From: SHLQ01 sp033344795
GTDB lineage: Bacteria; Actinomycetota; Acidimicrobiia; Acidimicrobiales; SHLQ01
Direction: 5' to 3'
NCBI GenBank assembly: GCA_033344795.1
Contig: JAWPMS010000001.1
Coordinates: 2,604,001-2,668,000, forward strand
Length of the DNA: 64,000 bases
The position numbers and the translations under genes are program-made. How positions within the stretch are numbered: the stretch's first letter is position 1; every line of letters starts with the position of its first letter. The notes under the pieces are model-generated. The model had not been told where the DNA came from, searched no databases, and saw nothing but the letters and a program-made list of their open reading frames with translations. Positions 1 to 8,242 of the stretch are shown here, in pieces.

Positions 1-1101
1 CCAGCTCCGGCAGAGCCTGCTGCGGCTCCAGCTGCAGAAGCGCCGGCACACGCTGCTCCCGAACCAGCCCACGCGGCGGCACCAGATCTTTCCGGGTTCG
101 TGTTGTCACCGGTGGTTCGCCGACTGATCACGGAGAAGAATCTCGACCCTGCGACCATCGTCGGTACTGGTGTTGGCGGGCGCATCACTCGCAAGGATGT
201 CGAAGCGGTTGCCCGTATCGGCACGCCAGCGGGCAATGGTGCCGTCGTTCCACGCGTTGAACCAGCGCCTGCAACGGCCCCCGCCCCGGCCCCCGCGGCG
301 CCACCTGCGCCCGCTCCGGCTCCGGCTCCGGCTCCAGCTGCGCCACCTGCGCCCGCTCCAGCTGCGCCCGCGCCCGTGGTATCGGATGATGCGGACTCGG
401 TGCCGTTGAACAACATCAGGCGCAAGACCGCCGAACACATGGTCATGTCCAAGGCGGTGTCGCCGCACGTTCTCACCGCCATGGAAGTCGATTTCGAGGG
501 TGTCGAGGTCGTACGCAAGCAGCACAAGGCGGCGTGGAAGGCCGAGGAGGGCTTCAGCCTCACGTATCTGCCGTTTGTGCTTCGAGCGGTGGCTGACGCG
601 ATGCGTGACTTCCCCCTGATGAACGCCTCGCTCGATGGTGATGCCGTCACCATGCATTCAGAAGTGAACGTTGCAATCGCCGTCGACCTGAACTTCGACG
701 GTCTGCTGGCCCCCGTCGTGAAGAACGTGGATGGAAAGCGCCTCCGTCAACTCAGTCGAGACGTCGTCGACATTGCGTCACGCGCCCGCTCGAAGAAGGT
801 GACCCCGGACGATCTCTCCGGGGGAACCTTCACGATCACGAACCCTGGTCAGTACGGCACGATGATGCAATTCCCGATCATCAACCAGCCACAGGTGGCG
901 ATCCTGTCCACCGACGGCGTGCACCGCAAGCCTGTTGTGGTCACCGACCAACACGGCGCAGAGAGCATCGCGATTCATTCGGTGGGAGTGCTTGCGCTCG
1001 CGTGGGATCACCGTGCATTCGACGGTGCATATGCTGCGGCCTTCCTCGCCAAAATGCGCGACATCATCGAGACGACCGATTGGGAAGCTGAGATCAGCTG
1101 A
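1..1101 (+). CDS. 2-oxoacid dehydrogenase E2 (dihydrolipoamide acyltransferase), 5' end missing
   Basis: The frame is open from base 1, so the start and the N-terminal lipoyl domain lie outside the window. The 366 visible residues begin with a Pro/Ala linker. A peripheral subunit-binding domain follows at about residues 35-70 (LSPVVRRL, then GRITRKDV), then a second very Ala/Pro-rich linker (85-125) and the acyltransferase catalytic domain (about 133-366). The catalytic motif HRAFDG sits at 337-342, with the family histidine and aspartate. The enzyme would move an acyl group from lipoamide to CoA within a pyruvate, 2-oxoglutarate or branched-chain dehydrogenase complex; I cannot decide which substrate from this fragment. 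The lipoylation gene starts 18 bases downstream, a functional link because E2 is the protein that gets lipoylated. Confidence 0.93.
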   Translation, partial: PAPAEPAAAPAAEAPAHAAPEPAHAAAPDLSGFVLSPVVRRLITEKNLDPATIVGTGVGGRITRKDVEAVARIGTPAGNGAVVPRVEPAPATAPAPAPAAPPAPAPAPAPAPAAPPAPAPAAPAPVVSDDADSVPLNNIRRKTAEHMVMSKAVSPHVLTAMEVDFEGVEVVRKQHKAAWKAEEGFSLTYLPFVLRAVADAMRDFPLMNASLDGDAVTMHSEVNVAIAVDLNFDGLLAPVVKNVDGKRLRQLSRDVVDIASRARSKKVTPDDLSGGTFTITNPGQYGTMMQFPIINQPQVAILSTDGVHRKPVVVTDQHGAESIAIHSVGVLALAWDHRAFDGAYAAAFLAKMRDIIETTDWEAEIS

Positions 1102-1119
1102 TCACATGACCGAGACCCT

Positions 1120-2802
1120 ATGACGACAACATTGCGTGCACGTTGGCTCGGGCGGGTTTCGTACAGTGACGCGTACGCGCTGCAAAAGGCGCTGTTCACG
1201 TCGAGTCACAACCATCTGCTGCTCCTCGAGCATGCTCCAGTTTTCACCCTTGGTGCCCGAGCTTCTCTGGACAACCTTCTGGTCGACCCCGCCGTCTACG
1301 GCGCCGAGGTGATCGAGGTAGATCGAGGCGGCGATATCACCTGGCACGGCCCGGGACAGCTGGTTGGGTACCCAATCCTGTCCGTCCCGGGAAAGCGGGG
1401 CGGCGGTATGGCGGACACCGTTGCCTACGTCGCATCGGTCGAACAACTGATCATCGACACCCTCGTCGATCTCGGGCTGACCGATGTCGGTCGCCTCGAC
1501 GACTATCCGGGGGTCTGGGTGGATCCCTCGTCCACCAACCCGAGAAAGATCGCAGCGATCGGAGTGAGGCTGACGCGCGGTCGATCCATGCATGGATTTG
1601 CTCTGAACGTTGACCCCGACTTGGTTTGGTTCGACCGAATGGTGCCCTGCGGAATCACCGACAAAGCCGTCACCTCACTCGCTGAGGAAGGCATACACGC
1701 GTCGATGCGCGACGTTGTCGACGCCCTCCTCGTTCGAGCTGAAGCGCAATGGGGTCAACTCGATCGCCAGGACGTTGTCTGGCGCGAGCGAGTCGAGGAC
1801 CTGACACCGTTCAGCCGAGGCGAAGGTCCCGGAGTTGCGGCCGGCACCAAGGATTCGCCACTCGTCGATGATGCGCATCTCACAGGAACCTCCGTTCGCA
1901 TCTCCGGACGTCTCGCAGAGGCCGGGGTAACCAGCGGTCTCGAGATCTCGAGCCGCAAGCCCGATTGGATGCGGGTGAAGGCCGACATGGGCCCGGAATA
2001 TCGACGCCTCAAGTCGGTGATGAAGAGTCTCGACCTCGTCACGGTGTGCGAGGAAGCGGGCTGTCCCAACATCTTCGATTGCTGGAACGACGGCACCGCA
2101 ACGTTCATGGTCTGTGGAGAGCGCTGCACGCGCAAGTGCGGGTTCTGTCTTGTCGACACCCGCCACCCAGAAGCCGTCGACCCGCGAGAGCCAGGCAAGG
2201 TGGCCGAAGCGGTCGAGAAGATGAATCTCGATTATGCCGTGATCACCATGGTGGCCAGAGACGACCTCGTCGATGGGGGAGCGGGCCACGTCGCACAAAC
2301 GATTCGGGCCATCCGTGACCGTCGTCCTGACGCTCGCGTCGAAGTCTTGATCAGCGACTGCAAGGGCGAAGCCGAGAGCCTCGACATCATCAACCAGGCG
2401 CGACCGGATGTGCTCAACCACAACATCGAGACGGTGCCGCGGTTGCAGCGGGTCGCCCGGCCTTCCGCCTCATACGCACGCAGCCTTGCCGTGCTCGGTC
2501 GTGCGAAGGCGGCGGGACTCACCACCAAGTCGTCGATCATCGTCGGGATGGGTGAGTCTTTCGAGGAGGTCACCGCGACCATGGCCGACCTGGCGGCAGT
2601 TGGCGTCGACATTGTGACCATCGGCCAATATCTCCGACCCACGTCGAACCACCTCCCGGTGGCGCGCTGGGTCGAACCGGCCGAGTTCGACGAGTGGAAA
2701 CGAATTGGTGAGGGTGAGTTCGGCCTGTCTCATGTCGAGGCCAGCCCACTCACTCGATCGAGTTATCACGCCAAACAAGGCGAGGAAGCAGCACGCGTCT
2801 GA
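1120..2802 (+). CDS. lipB/lipA: Fused octanoyltransferase-lipoyl synthase (LipB-LipA)
   Basis: A single 560-residue frame carries both steps of lipoate biosynthesis. Residues 1-230 are LipB: HGPGQLVGYP at 76-85, the conserved lysine in KIAAIGV (K143) and the acyl-accepting cysteine in PCGI (C177). Residues 275-560 are LipA: the auxiliary cluster cysteines C310, C315 and C321 (CX4CX5C), the radical-SAM CX3CX2C at C336, C340 and C343, and the C-terminal RSSY at 546-549 whose serine coordinates the auxiliary cluster. A stretch of about 45 residues joins them. LipB would transfer octanoate from acyl carrier protein to E2 or GcvH, and LipA would insert two sulfurs. An ATG at 1106 is rejected because it meets a stop after five codons. 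The two genes are usually separate neighbours. All catalytic residues are intact, so both halves should be active. Confidence 0.95.
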   Translation: MTTTLRARWLGRVSYSDAYALQKALFTSSHNHLLLLEHAPVFTLGARASLDNLLVDPAVYGAEVIEVDRGGDITWHGPGQLVGYPILSVPGKRGGGMADTVAYVASVEQLIIDTLVDLGLTDVGRLDDYPGVWVDPSSTNPRKIAAIGVRLTRGRSMHGFALNVDPDLVWFDRMVPCGITDKAVTSLAEEGIHASMRDVVDALLVRAEAQWGQLDRQDVVWRERVEDLTPFSRGEGPGVAAGTKDSPLVDDAHLTGTSVRISGRLAEAGVTSGLEISSRKPDWMRVKADMGPEYRRLKSVMKSLDLVTVCEEAGCPNIFDCWNDGTATFMVCGERCTRKCGFCLVDTRHPEAVDPREPGKVAEAVEKMNLDYAVITMVARDDLVDGGAGHVAQTIRAIRDRRPDARVEVLISDCKGEAESLDIINQARPDVLNHNIETVPRLQRVARPSASYARSLAVLGRAKAAGLTTKSSIIVGMGESFEEVTATMADLAAVGVDIVTIGQYLRPTSNHLPVARWVEPAEFDEWKRIGEGEFGLSHVEASPLTRSSYHAKQGEEAARV

Positions 2803-2812
2803 CGTTCGGCGC

Positions 2813-3340
2813 TTATCTCTTTCTCTCGGCCCTCTTGGGAAAGGACGCGTAGTCGAACGGTTCGCCATTGAGCGTGACCGACGACGTCACCGGCACTGGC
2901 TCGAGCAGCGCTGATTCGGCGTAGCAGCCACCCTTGGCGGCGTGCACCAGAGCAGCGACCAAGGCTGGGTCATCGGGTGATTCCACCTCGACCTCCATCT
3001 CTGCCGCGTGGCACTTCGAAGAGATTGTTCCGGCCATCACCGAACCGGAACTGGTCCAGTGAATCTTCACGTGGGCCTTCATCGCGGTGAGTTCAACGTT
3101 GAGCATTCGTCCGTACCGAACGAGTTGAGTGAGTATTCAAAGCCCGACACCTGCGGTGAAATAGTCCAGGGGGTATGGGTGCTCGTCGTCACCTCCGAGA
3201 AACGCTCCTTCGTCAGAGTGAAACGTGAATCCATTGACATCCGCGCGATGTCGCATCTTGGCTTCGTTCTCGAGGTCGACGCTGATGGTCACAACCCGTT
3301 CGAGGATGTCCGGGTCGAGCCCGGAGGGTAGTTCGCTCAT
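2813..3340 (-). CDS. OsmC-family peroxidase-like protein, probable selenoprotein (in-frame UGA = Sec68)
   Basis: Read through one in-frame UGA (3139-3137), this is a 175-residue OsmC/Ohr-type protein. Residues 35-67 match the N-terminal half of the family (GFTFHSDE, LGGDDEHPYPLDYF). Residues 79-175 match the C-terminal half, including a second cysteine at C139 in GGCYAESAL and the terminal strand VTSSVTLNGEPFD. Both halves are in the same frame with no indel. The UGA at codon 68 falls where OsmC proteins carry the helix cysteine that attacks the peroxide, so selenocysteine is the natural reading, with C139 as resolving partner (spacing 71, close to the family). A bSECIS-like hairpin follows. 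The ATG at 3340 overlaps the cupin stop (ATGA), giving translational coupling. The alternative is a recent nonsense mutation. No Sec machinery gene is visible in the window. Confidence 0.8.
3107..3123 (-). promoter_or_regulatory. bSECIS-like hairpin downstream of the in-frame UGA of the OsmC gene
   Basis: On the minus strand, 3123-3118 (UCGUUC) pairs with 3112-3107 (GGACGA) over six base pairs, one of them U-G, around the five-base loop GGUAC at 3117-3113. The loop starts with two guanines and lies 19 bases after the UGA. A short stem, a small apical loop with an early G and this spacing are what SelB needs in bacterial SECIS elements. The match is by eye; no folding or covariance test was done. 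Confidence 0.55.
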
Positions 3341-3717
3341 GAGGGTTCTCCTGCCGGTGAGCCGGGGTAGATGTGTTGGGTTGAGGGGCCGCGAAAGCTC
3401 ACGAAGACGACACATCCCTCTGGGTATTCGTACGGTCCGTGTGGCTCGGGACCGGAGGCCCAGATGTAGTCACCGGGATGCATGTGTTCGCCCTTCACGA
3501 TCTGTACCCCTTCGAGCACCATGATCGAATGACTGGCTTCGTGAGTGTGCTCGGGCTCCACGTACCCGGGTGGGAACTTCACCAACATGTCCGTGTGTTC
3601 CGTCTCGAGATCCTGGTACAAAATCTTGACCTGTACGCCGTGGCCCAGTGACAGGATGTTCACATCGTCCTGCCACTCGAGTTCCCATCGATGTGCGGTG
3701 TGCCATGCCTTGCCCAT
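3337..3717 (-). CDS. Cupin-domain protein
   Basis: This is a small single-cupin protein of 126 residues. The metal-binding signature is visible as PEHTHEASHSIMVLEG (first cupin motif, with two histidines and a glutamate) and HPGDYIWASGPEPHGP (second motif with the last histidine), so a metal site is likely. I place the start at 3717 because GGGAGG lies five bases upstream of that ATG; a longer in-frame version from 3840 has no such site and would add a non-cupin tail. The gene ends in ATGA shared with the start of the OsmC-like selenoprotein, so the two are probably co-translated. The substrate is unknown. Sensing or oxidising a small molecule linked to peroxide stress is inference from the neighbour only. 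Confidence 0.85.
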   Translation of the reverse strand: MGKAWHTAHRWELEWQDDVNILSLGHGVQVKILYQDLETEHTDMLVKFPPGYVEPEHTHEASHSIMVLEGVQIVKGEHMHPGDYIWASGPEPHGPYEYPEGCVVFVSFRGPSTQHIYPGSPAGEPS

Positions 3718-3945
3718 GCGTGCCTCCCGAGCGTGTCGCCTTGACGTCCCTGAGCCGAGTACAGCAGACATCGGCGGCGGTTGGTCAGTTTCCCGCAGTA
3801 TTTCGCGCATCCGTTCGCGTTCGTCTTTCCGCGAGGTCATACCGGCAGGTGTCGACCTCGTGCACCGGCACCGTCAGGATGAAACAGATGCTCGCTCGCA
3901 ACCGGCCCTCATCCCGTGTTCGTGGCCGACAGCTACTGTGACGGC

Positions 3946-5433
3946 ATGAGTAGGCCTCTACCGACGCCGAGTCTGGTCGTTCTGGTCGGTCCACCCGCAT
4001 CGGGCAAGAGCACTTGGGCGAAGGAGAATTTCGCCGAACGCCAGGTCGTCAGCACCGACACCTTGCGCGGTGTCGTCGGTGAGCATGAACTCGATCTCGA
4101 CGCGACCGTTGATGCCTTCGAGATTCTTGATCGAGTTCTCGAGATGCGTCTGGGACGAGCGCTGACGACCGTCGTGGACACCACCGGTCTGGATGTCGAT
4201 CGACGGCGGAAGTACCTCGACCTCGCGAACCGGGCTGGCGTCCACGCGGTAGCTGTCAGGTTCACGACATCGGCTGCAGAGTGTCGGCGACGCAACCGAG
4301 CACGGGCACACCCCGTGCCAGCCAAGGCGCTGGACTCCATGATCAAACTCGCTCGGAACGTCGAACTCGACGCAGAGGGGTGGGATCAGGTTCTCCAGCC
4401 GGAGCCAGTCCGCATGGTGAGTGCACCATTGCAGAACGCGGTCTCCCTTGGCGGGCTGGGTACCCGCGAGGAGGCATCACCCGCGGCGCTCAAATTTGGG
4501 TTGCTCGTGTCTCGCTTCAACTGGTCGGGGGGTTCGGAGTCGATCGGGCCGACGCTGGCTGAAATCGCGAGATCGGCCGAGGAGTCGGGGTTCGACAGTC
4601 TCTGGGTGATGGACCACATGATCCAGATCCCGCAGGTCGGTGCGGCCTGGGATCCGATGCTGGACAGCTACACCACCTTGGGGTTTCTGTCGGGCGCAAC
4701 GTCGAAGATCCGTCTGGGGGTTCTTGTCAGTGCGATCACGTTTCGCAACATCGGTCATCTCGCAAAGATGATCGCCACGCTCGACGTATTGAGCGGCGGG
4801 CGCGCGATCGCCGGTCTCGGCGCGGCCAACTTTGAACGCGAGCATCAGGCCTACGGTTGGAACTTCGACGCGCCGCCGCAGCGGTTGGCTCGGCTGGAAG
4901 ACGCCCTACAAGCATTGCCACTCTTGTGGGGCCCCGGTAGTCCCAGCTTCGAAGGCAAGACCTTGTCCATCCCCGAGGCCATCGGATATCCACGACCCGT
5001 GCAGGATCCGATGCCGATGATCGTTGGTGGCTCCGGTGAGCGTGTGACCCTTCGCCTGGCCGCGAAATATGCCTCAGGGTGCAATCTGTTCGGCGATGCT
5101 GATGCCGTTCGGACACGAGTCGCGGCCTTGCATCGGCACTGCAGCGATCTCGATCGAGATCCGGACGAGGTCGAGGTCACGCACCTTGGCGAGGTCCTTG
5201 TGGGTTCCGATCGCACCGACCTCGATGCTCGTATCGAGCGGCTTCGGCCGGCGAACACCGGACCCGAGCGGTATGCGGCGCAGGTGAACGCGGGAACGAT
5301 CGACGATCACGAGGCTGGATTTCGCGCGCTGGCTACCGCAGGCGTTCACACCGCGATCGTGACGACCCCAGATCTGGAGGATCCCTCCGTCTTCCCAGCG
5401 TTGGCCGCGCTCATCGAGCGATTTGCGCAGTAG
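3946..5433 (+). CDS. P-loop kinase fused to F420-type luciferase-like oxidoreductase
   Basis: A 495-residue two-domain protein. Residues 8-165 are a P-loop kinase-like domain of the polynucleotide kinase/AAA_33 type, with Walker A GPPASGKS at 15-22, an aspartate-rich strand (VVDTTGLD) and an RRRNRAR lid-like segment. Residues 183-495 are a luciferase-like (LLM) barrel: KFGLLVSRFNW at its start, SLWVMDHM, RLGVLVSAITFRN, and the glycine-rich PMIVGGSGER phosphate-binding turn. LLM proteins in F420-producing actinobacteria usually use reduced F420, and cofD/cofE occur in this window, so F420 rather than FMN is likely. What the kinase phosphorylates is unknown. The ATG at 3946 is preferred over 3916 because the P-loop strand follows directly from it. 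It converges with the next gene with a gap of seven bases. Confidence 0.88.
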   Translation: MSRPLPTPSLVVLVGPPASGKSTWAKENFAERQVVSTDTLRGVVGEHELDLDATVDAFEILDRVLEMRLGRALTTVVDTTGLDVDRRRKYLDLANRAGVHAVAVRFTTSAAECRRRNRARAHPVPAKALDSMIKLARNVELDAEGWDQVLQPEPVRMVSAPLQNAVSLGGLGTREEASPAALKFGLLVSRFNWSGGSESIGPTLAEIARSAEESGFDSLWVMDHMIQIPQVGAAWDPMLDSYTTLGFLSGATSKIRLGVLVSAITFRNIGHLAKMIATLDVLSGGRAIAGLGAANFEREHQAYGWNFDAPPQRLARLEDALQALPLLWGPGSPSFEGKTLSIPEAIGYPRPVQDPMPMIVGGSGERVTLRLAAKYASGCNLFGDADAVRTRVAALHRHCSDLDRDPDEVEVTHLGEVLVGSDRTDLDARIERLRPANTGPERYAAQVNAGTIDDHEAGFRALATAGVHTAIVTTPDLEDPSVFPALAALIERFAQ

Positions 5434-5440
5434 TTGGTGA

Positions 5441-6295
5441 TCAGGTTCGCAAGGTTGCTCGGGCGACGAGGTCCATGCTGAACGCCATCAAGATGGCCAA
5501 GTACAGCAACCCCGTCGCCGCCATGACAGCCGAATACTGACGCTCTTTGAGCGCGGCGCGAGTGATGAACAACAAGATGATCGTGGCGGCGCTCGAAGCC
5601 GCCCAGAACCAGCCCAGCTGACCAGCGAACCCATCATCGATGTCGCCGTTGAGTACCGACCACATCCCGGTCGGAAGCAGGAGTACCAGGAGTTCGAACG
5701 GCCAGAGAACCGTCGTCCATTTCACGAGCTCGTTCAGCGGACCCCGAGCAAGACCCGGCTGCACGAGGTACCAGTGGCCGAGGAGCATCGCATCGCTCAC
5801 GGCTCCGAGGAAGAGTGCGCCGACGACGATCCGTGCCACGCCAAGCCAGGCGGGGTCCGCCGCATCGATTCCGGCAGCGACGAGAGCGATGAGCCCGAAG
5901 ACCGGTGGCAATAGGTCGAGCAACGGGGGAAACTCCGGTGCGTCCTTGTCGAAACGTTGTTCGTCTCGATCGATGCCCGTCATCTCGGCGACCCTTGCAC
6001 TGCGTTTTTCGATGAGCTCGCGTTGTCCGGCGACTCCGGCACTCCGGCGCTGATGAGATACCCACAACGAAGCAGCGCTGGTGAGGATCATTGCGACGGT
6101 GGCGATGTCTCGCACCGGAACCCAGTCGGTGAAGTACGCGATCACCAGCGCGATGACGGCGAAGCTGATGAACGTGATCCGCTGAAGCCAGCCGTAGCCA
6201 AGACCAACCTCTTGGCGCCGAGTGGTGACCCACAAGAAGAACAGGCCGCCCGCAGCCCACTGGATCATCACCGTTGCGGCGTCGAGTTCGATCAC
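5441..6295 (-). CDS. Polytopic membrane protein of unknown function
   Basis: The 284-residue product has hydrophobic stretches near residues 8-25, 40-58, 62-82, 125-145, 150-172, 190-212, 225-247 and 260-280, so about seven or eight membrane spans. A charged cytoplasmic-type loop (roughly 85-120) separates the third and fourth spans. I recognise no catalytic motif, transporter signature or cofactor site. It reads away from ku, the two starts being about 96 bases apart, so promoters for both may lie between 6296 and 6391. It is a real gene by its long coherent hydrophobic pattern; I give it no function. Confidence 0.8.
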   Translation of the reverse strand: MIELDAATVMIQWAAGGLFFLWVTTRRQEVGLGYGWLQRITFISFAVIALVIAYFTDWVPVRDIATVAMILTSAASLWVSHQRRSAGVAGQRELIEKRSARVAEMTGIDRDEQRFDKDAPEFPPLLDLLPPVFGLIALVAAGIDAADPAWLGVARIVVGALFLGAVSDAMLLGHWYLVQPGLARGPLNELVKWTTVLWPFELLVLLLPTGMWSVLNGDIDDGFAGQLGWFWAASSAATIILLFITRAALKERQYSAVMAATGLLYLAILMAFSMDLVARATLRT

Positions 6296-6391
6296 CCCGA
6301 AAGCCTAGAGGTGTGCGCTGAAGCGAACACTCGACGCGCCGGTTGTCGCTGTCAACTAACCAAACCGGGTGTTTTGGGCGATACTTAGTAC

Positions 6392-7327
6392 ATGGCACGT
6401 CCGATTTGGTCAGGATCCGTGAGCTTCGGGTTGGTCAACATCCCCGTCAAGCTCTTCAGCGCAGTCAGCCGCAAGACGGTTCGCTTCAACCAGCTCGAGG
6501 CGTCGACTGGTTCTCGCATCAAACAGAAGCGGGTGTCTGCATCGACGGGCGAAGAGGTCGCGTACGAGAACATCGTGAAGGGTTATGAGCTCCCTTCGGG
6601 CGAATACATCACGATCGATGAGGACGAGCTTGCCTCGCTCGACCCAGAGGCTGCCCGGACGATTGACCTCGAAGAGTTCGTGGACCTCGTCGACATCGAC
6701 CCGATCTTCTACGACTCCGCCTACTACCTCGCGCCGAGTCCAGATACACAAAAGCCCTACAAGTTGCTCGTCACGGCGATGGAGGAGTCCGGAAAGGTCG
6801 GGATCGCTCGTTTCGTCATGCGCACGAAGCAGTACCTTGCGGCGATTCGGCCTGTGGATGGACGGCTCGTCCTGTCGACGATGGTCTACGCCGATGAGGT
6901 GGTCGCCCCTTCAGCGGTCGAATTGTTCGACGGACTGGACGACGTCGAGCTGAAAGAGAATGAGCTGGCGATGGCGCGCCAGCTGATCTCATCGCTCGAG
7001 GCCGACTTCGAACCAGACAAACACACCGATACCTACCGATTGGCAGTTCTGGACCTGATCGACCGGAAGGTTGCGGGCGAGGAGACGGTCTTCATCGCTC
7101 CGTCGGAGGACGAGGTTGGTTCTGTCGTCGATCTGATGGCCGCCCTCGAGGCATCTGTCGCCGAAGCAAAGAAGGCGCGCACCCGGCACCCGACCGCGGC
7201 CTCCGAGGAGAAGAAGGCGGCGAAGAAGCCATCCGCCAAGAAGAAGGCGCCAGCGAAGAAGGCACCGGCCAAGAAAAACGCGAGCAAAAAGCCCGCGGCG
7301 AAGAAGATGGTCAAGAAGGCGTCGTAA
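6392..7327 (+). CDS. ku: Ku protein, DNA end binding in non-homologous end joining
   Basis: The 311-residue protein begins MARPIWSGSVSFGLVNIPVK, the hallmark start of bacterial Ku, and continues through the Ku core to about residue 250. The last 60 residues are a lysine/alanine tail with KKAPAKKAPAKK-type repeats, as in many actinobacterial Ku proteins, where such a tail helps DNA binding and sliding. Ku forms a homodimeric ring on double-strand ends and recruits LigD. The LigD polymerase domain is encoded four bases downstream, so the two are almost certainly co-transcribed. The core is full length. Confidence 0.97.
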   Translation: MARPIWSGSVSFGLVNIPVKLFSAVSRKTVRFNQLEASTGSRIKQKRVSASTGEEVAYENIVKGYELPSGEYITIDEDELASLDPEAARTIDLEEFVDLVDIDPIFYDSAYYLAPSPDTQKPYKLLVTAMEESGKVGIARFVMRTKQYLAAIRPVDGRLVLSTMVYADEVVAPSAVELFDGLDDVELKENELAMARQLISSLEADFEPDKHTDTYRLAVLDLIDRKVAGEETVFIAPSEDEVGSVVDLMAALEASVAEAKKARTRHPTAASEEKKAAKKPSAKKKAPAKKAPAKKNASKKPAAKKMVKKAS

Positions 7328-7330
7328 CCC

Positions 7331-8242
7331 ATGCCCGCCGATTCCTCGGCTGTCCGAAGTGAGATCGCCGGGCGCGCACTGAAGGTCACGAATCTGACAA
7401 AGGTTCTGTACCCGTTGGTCGGCTTCACGAAGGCGCAGGTGATCGAGTACTACGCAAAGATCGCCCCGACCATGTTGCCGCACATCAAGGATCGTGGCGT
7501 CACGTTCAAGCGTTGGCCCGATGGAGTAACGGGCGAGTCCTTCTTCAACAAGCGATGTCCGACCCATCGACCCGATTGGGTCGCGACATGTCTCGGTCCG
7601 GGGGATCGCGGCGGAGGCATCGACTATTGCCAGCTGTCAGAGGTGGCTTCACTTGCGTGGGCCGCGAACTTGGCCGCGCTAGAGATCCATGGGCCCATGG
7701 CCCGTTGTGATGACCTCGATGTGCCGACGATGCTCGTGTTCGATCTCGACCCTGGCCAACCCGCCACGATCGTCGAGTGTTGCCAGGTAGCGCTCGCGAT
7801 ACATGACGTGCTTGAAACGATTGGCCTGTCGGCGGTCGCAAAAACATCGGGATCGAAGGGGATGCAGTTGTACGTGCCACTCAACACGCCCCATACACAC
7901 GCGCATGCTTCGGACTTCGCGCTGGCCGTGGCCCAGCTCTTGGAGAAGCAGATGCCGACGGCGGTCACCGCAACGATGGCGAAGAAGGAACGTCCGAACA
8001 AGGTCTTCATCGACTGGAGCCAGAACTCTCGCCACAAGACCACAATCGCTCCCTATTCGTTGCGCGGGAAAGACCGCCCAACCGTCTCCACACCAATCTC
8101 TTGGGACGAAGTCGGCGACGGTGCCGACGGCGAACCACTGAGCTTCGAGGCATTCGAGGTCTTGGATCGTGTGGAGCAGTTCGGTGATCTCTTCGAGGAT
8201 GCAGTGACGCTCGAACAAGAGCTGCCGATCGCGGGCGCATGA
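7331..8242 (+). CDS. Stand-alone LigD-type primase-polymerase (NHEJ polymerase domain)
   Basis: The 303 residues match the polymerase domain of bacterial LigD: TKVLYPLVGFTKAQV near the N-terminus, the GVTFKRWPDG and FFNKRCP segments, and the catalytic metal-binding DLDP at 138-141 followed later by KTSGSKGMQ. The third acidic residue is probably in KVFIDWSQN. It would fill gaps, preferably with ribonucleotides, at ends held by Ku. There is no phosphoesterase or ATP-dependent ligase domain in this protein or nearby, so the ligase must be encoded elsewhere. The gene follows ku by three bases and overlaps the next gene by ATGA. Confidence 0.95.
   Translation: MPADSSAVRSEIAGRALKVTNLTKVLYPLVGFTKAQVIEYYAKIAPTMLPHIKDRGVTFKRWPDGVTGESFFNKRCPTHRPDWVATCLGPGDRGGGIDYCQLSEVASLAWAANLAALEIHGPMARCDDLDVPTMLVFDLDPGQPATIVECCQVALAIHDVLETIGLSAVAKTSGSKGMQLYVPLNTPHTHAHASDFALAVAQLLEKQMPTAVTATMAKKERPNKVFIDWSQNSRHKTTIAPYSLRGKDRPTVSTPISWDEVGDGADGEPLSFEAFEVLDRVEQFGDLFEDAVTLEQELPIAGA

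Noticed and set aside
3107..3415. Reading the OsmC region as two separate hypothetical genes, or as a frameshifted pseudogene
   Set aside because: Both halves are in the same frame and the only interruption is one UGA at the catalytic position, so neither a frameshift nor two genes explains the homology on both sides.
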